Part shown: positions 61,427 to 64,000 of the stretch, piece after piece
Layout: each line of letters begins with the position of its first letter
Numbering within the stretch: position 1 is the first letter of the stretch
Assembly (NCBI RefSeq): GCF_947497285.1
Contig: NZ_CANMFT010000001.1
Coordinates: 62,001 to 126,000, forward strand
DNA length: 64,000 bases
Source of the DNA: an uncultured Aliiroseovarius sp.
GTDB taxonomy: Bacteria > Pseudomonadota > Alphaproteobacteria > Rhodobacterales > Rhodobacteraceae
Direction: 5' to 3'
Made by a program: the position numbers and the translations under genes
The notes under the pieces: model-generated
Told to the model about the DNA's origin: nothing
The model's input: only the letters and a program-made list of their open reading frames with translations
Database searches by the model: none

Positions 61427-62713
61427 ATGTCTTTTAAGAATGCACTTTGCGCAGCTAGCGCAATTGCCCTTTTGGGGGGAGCTGCCGCGACCGCCGACAG
61501 CCTGACAATCGCGATCGTGAACAACGGTCACATGATCAACATGCAAAAGGTCGCCGAGGCCTATACAGCGGAAACCGGGGTCGAACTCAATTGGGTCTCT
61601 CTGGAAGAAGGCGTCCTGCGCGAACAGGTCACGTCGGACACCGCAACTGGTGGTGGTCAGTATGACATCATCAACATTGGTATGCAGGAAGCACCCATCT
61701 GGGGTGCTGCTGGATGGATCGAACCGCTGAGCTTCAGCGCTGATTACGATGTCGACGACATCCTGCCTGCGATGCGCAATGGTCTGTCGCATGAAGGCAC
61801 GCTTTATGCCGCGCCGTTTTACGGTGAATCGTCGATGGTCATGTACCGCAAGGACCTTGCCGACGCAGCCGGTGTGACCATTGCCGACAACGACACTTGG
61901 GACAACATCAAAGCCGCCGCGGCTGCAATCCACGATCCGGATAATGGCGTTTACGGCGCCTGCCTGCGCGGCAAGCCGGGTTGGGGCGACAACATGGCGT
62001 TCATCACCACGGTCGTTAACTCCTTCGGTGGTGCTTGGTTCGATGCCGACATGAAGCCTGTTCTGGACAGCGCCGAATGGAATGCCGCAATCAACTTCTA
62101 CGTCGACCTGCTTGGCAACTACGGACCTCCGGGTTCAGAAGGCAATTCGTTCAACGAGATCCTTGCGCTCTATAACGAAGGTAAGTGTGGCATGTGGATC
62201 GACGCGACAATCGCAGCTTCGTTCCTTGAAGTTGACGGTGTTGCCTACGCTCAATCGCCGAACGCTGGCAACCCTGTTGGAGCCAACTGGTTGTGGGCAT
62301 GGGCAATGGCAATCCCCGCCGGTTCGCCGAACGCTGAAGCTGCTGGTGCCTTCATCGAGTGGGCAACGTCGAAAGACTATGTGAAAGCTGTGGGTAACCA
62401 CCCGGACTTCGGTTGGGGTTCTGTTCCGACCGGTCAGCGTGCTTCGACTTATGCGATCCCTGAATTTCAGGCCGCAGCGGGTTTTGCAGCTGCCGAACTG
62501 GCAGCGATCGAAAGCGCTGCGCCTGAAGCAACAGACCTGAAGCCTTACGTCGGCGTTCAGTTCGCCGCCATCCCGGAATTCCCGGAAGTAGGTTCGGCTG
62601 TCGCTCAGGAAATGGCAGCAGCTTTGTCCGGCGCTAAGTCGGTAGAGGATGCGCTGGCCGCATCGCAAGCTGCAGCTGATGCGATCATGCGTGAAGCAGG
62701 TTATTACGAGTAA
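61427..62713 (+). CDS. Sugar/polyol ABC transporter substrate-binding protein
   Basis: A 428-residue periplasmic binding protein with signal peptide to about residue 23 (GGAAATADS). Mature start LTIAIVNNGHMINMQKVAEA, then VTSDTATGGGQYDIINIGMQ, a CUT1 pattern close to SmoE (sorbitol/mannitol). CLRGKPGWGDNMAFITTVVN and GMWIDATIAASFLE are typical of polyol binders. AGGGAGG lies before ATG 61427. Polyol specificity is inferred by resemblance. Confidence 0.92.
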   Translation: MSFKNALCAASAIALLGGAAATADSLTIAIVNNGHMINMQKVAEAYTAETGVELNWVSLEEGVLREQVTSDTATGGGQYDIINIGMQEAPIWGAAGWIEPLSFSADYDVDDILPAMRNGLSHEGTLYAAPFYGESSMVMYRKDLADAAGVTIADNDTWDNIKAAAAAIHDPDNGVYGACLRGKPGWGDNMAFITTVVNSFGGAWFDADMKPVLDSAEWNAAINFYVDLLGNYGPPGSEGNSFNEILALYNEGKCGMWIDATIAASFLEVDGVAYAQSPNAGNPVGANWLWAWAMAIPAGSPNAEAAGAFIEWATSKDYVKAVGNHPDFGWGSVPTGQRASTYAIPEFQAAAGFAAAELAAIESAAPEATDLKPYVGVQFAAIPEFPEVGSAVAQEMAAALSGAKSVEDALAASQAAADAIMREAGYYE

Positions 62714-62725
62714 CCACTAAGTACC

Positions 62726-62750
62726 GAGGGCCTGGCCTTGCCGGGCCCTC
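62726..62750 (+). other. Hairpin between binding-protein and permease genes
   Basis: GAGGGCCTGG-CCTTG-CCGGGCCCTC makes a 10-bp stem with no T run. In ABC operons such elements typically stabilise the binding-protein mRNA and lower permease expression. Confidence 0.6.
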
Positions 62751-62866
62751 TCACAACCTGGCCGCTTTCATTGAAAATACGGCCCCGCGGCACGTAAAGT
62801 CCAAACATTCGCAACCAACACGTCACAAGCAGAGCGATGGCCTCGTTTTGCTAGGAGGATAGACTA

Positions 62867-63805
62867 ATGTCTGACAGAAAGCTTCCTAGGCTTCTTCAAA
62901 CTCCAGCGGTACTTCTGCTTTTGGTTTGGATGCTTATCCCACTTGGGATGACGCTTTACTTCTCGTTCATCCGGTATGTGCTGAATAGCCTTCGCCGCCC
63001 GGAATGGACGTCACCGAGTCTGAGCAACTGGCGTGGGTTCGGAAACTATGAATTTGTTCTGAAATCCAAAGACTTCCTGCTCGCCATCCAAAACAGCCTC
63101 TTCATCGTGTGCAGCATCCTGTTTCTGACCGTCATTCTAGGTGTACTGATTGCGGTCCTGATCAACAAGACCTTTCCGGGACAAGGGATCGTCCGGGTCT
63201 TGCTGATTTCACCGTTCTTCGTAATGCCTGCGGTTAATGCAGTGCTTTGGATCAACATGATCCTTGATCCTGTCCTGGGTTTGCAGGGGATCGCAGTTGC
63301 TGGAATAAACGAAATCATGGATGGGTTGCGACAGATGCCCGTTCTCGGCGGTTTCTTCTCGCTCTGGCCAGAATTCGAACCGGTTTCGTTCCGCGCGACC
63401 CAAACATCGGCCATCGCCGTTATCATGATGGTGACCTGGCAATGGACGCCTTTTGCGGTCCTCATCTTCATGACCTCGCTCCAATCCGAGGACCAGCAAC
63501 AAAAAGAAGCTGCAGTTCTGGATGGCGCAAGCACCTGGTCGCAGTTCCGGTTTCTGACATTGCCGCATCTGGGCCGCCCGATTGCCATCGTGGTGATGAT
63601 CCAAGCGATTTTTCACCTGTCGTTGTATGCGGAAATCGAAATCGTGAGCCGGGGCAACGGGAACAAGAACCTGCCCTATCTGATCGGTGAATTCGCCAAC
63701 AACAATATCGGCGCAGCCAGTGCCACCGGCATCTTCGCCGTAATCCTCGCCAACATCGTCGCGATCTTTCTGCTGCGTATGGTTGGCAAGACTTTGATGG
63801 AATAG
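62867..63805 (+). CDS. Sugar/polyol ABC transporter permease 1
   Basis: A 312-residue inner-membrane protein with six hydrophobic segments, first PAVLLLLVWMLIPLGMTLYF. The ATPase-coupling EAA loop is KEAAVLDGASTWSQFRFLTL. SmoF/MalF-like CUT1 permease with the longer periplasmic loop (QGIAVAGINEIMDGLRQMPV). GGAGGAT lies before the ATG. It heads the permease pair that the binding protein feeds. Confidence 0.93.
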   Translation: MSDRKLPRLLQTPAVLLLLVWMLIPLGMTLYFSFIRYVLNSLRRPEWTSPSLSNWRGFGNYEFVLKSKDFLLAIQNSLFIVCSILFLTVILGVLIAVLINKTFPGQGIVRVLLISPFFVMPAVNAVLWINMILDPVLGLQGIAVAGINEIMDGLRQMPVLGGFFSLWPEFEPVSFRATQTSAIAVIMMVTWQWTPFAVLIFMTSLQSEDQQQKEAAVLDGASTWSQFRFLTLPHLGRPIAIVVMIQAIFHLSLYAEIEIVSRGNGNKNLPYLIGEFANNNIGAASATGIFAVILANIVAIFLLRMVGKTLME

Positions 63806-63817
63806 GAGGGCTAGATC

Positions 63818-64000
63818 ATGGCAATCGTTGCACAATCCTCGAAATTCAGCACCTATGGACGGCCCGTTTTGGCCTGGGCTGTCGGACTGCTTTTCTTCTT
63901 CCCTATCTTCTGGATGGTTCTGACAAGCTTCAAAACAGACGCCGACGCGGTGAAGCCTGAGTTCCTATTCTTCTTCACCCCAACGCTTGAGAACTATCTC
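63818..64000 (+). CDS. Sugar/polyol ABC transporter permease 2 (partial)
   Basis: The first 61 codons only: a transmembrane helix LAWAVGLLFFFPIFWMVLTS followed by FKTDADAV, the start of a MalG/SmoG-type permease. AGGAGGG precedes ATG 63818, 12 bp after the previous stop. The gene runs off the window end; the ATPase gene is expected beyond. Confidence 0.9.
   Translation, partial: MAIVAQSSKFSTYGRPVLAWAVGLLFFFPIFWMVLTSFKTDADAVKPEFLFFFTPTLENYL

Overview
The window looks like the chromosome of a marine Rhodobacterales (Roseobacter-group) alphaproteobacterium. Supporting features are the PccR-type regulator beside pccB, the DUF6497, DUF1150 and DUF2937 proteins that I associate with this order, an Lrp gene divergent from trxB, a fused ATP sulfurylase/APS kinase, and fairly high GC with dense 4-nt gene overlaps. 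The assignment rests on gene content only.

Bases 1-15500 form a propionate/methylmalonyl-CoA block: pccR, an efflux transporter, pccB, pccA and a B12-dependent methylmalonyl-CoA mutase, interleaved with small secreted proteins, a membrane glycosyltransferase-like protein, a VOC protein, an acetyltransferase, a TerB/DnaJ protein and an EEP-fold hydrolase. TTTGCAAA palindromes lie in front of both pccR and pccB, as expected for PccR targets. Bases 15500-30600 are housekeeping: ppx-ppk1-hdaA-AI-2E transporter, proS, purEK, small heat-shock genes, sulfate activation (with an in-frame N-terminal HTH module), and a RES-domain protein coupled to trxB. Bases 30800-39300 hold lrp, an lgt-midA-pgeF operon, ubiK, SseB and uracil-DNA-glycosylase-like genes, an ArsR/permease pair with metalloid-type cysteines, and nhaA behind a leader that folds as a pseudoknotted three-way junction and looks like a translational riboswitch. 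Bases 39500-44200 are a capsule set (kpsT-like, kpsE-like, kdsA, phosphohexomutase).

From tRNA-Gln (44319) to about 54900 the window is accessory. It has a decayed large serine recombinase next to the tRNA, two divergent LysR/oxidoreductase pairs with palindromic operators, and an array of three HINT-domain toxin cassettes on the minus strand. The array consists of an RHS remnant with a HINT domain broken by a TGA, then a HINT plus PD-(D/E)XK-like nuclease module overlapping its probable immunity gene by ATGA, then a third 5'-truncated HINT module. The RHS body has been lost at a junction with an IS3-family remnant. The array is the best candidate for an unusual system here, followed by the nhaA leader and the HTH-sulfurylase fusion.

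Bases 54938-58921 encode a three-gene CoA-thioester operon (hydratase, NDP-forming acyl-CoA synthetase, acyl-CoA dehydrogenase). After a decayed stretch, the window ends in a LacI-controlled polyol/sugar ABC transporter whose second permease gene runs off the end. No rRNA, CRISPR array or replication origin was seen.
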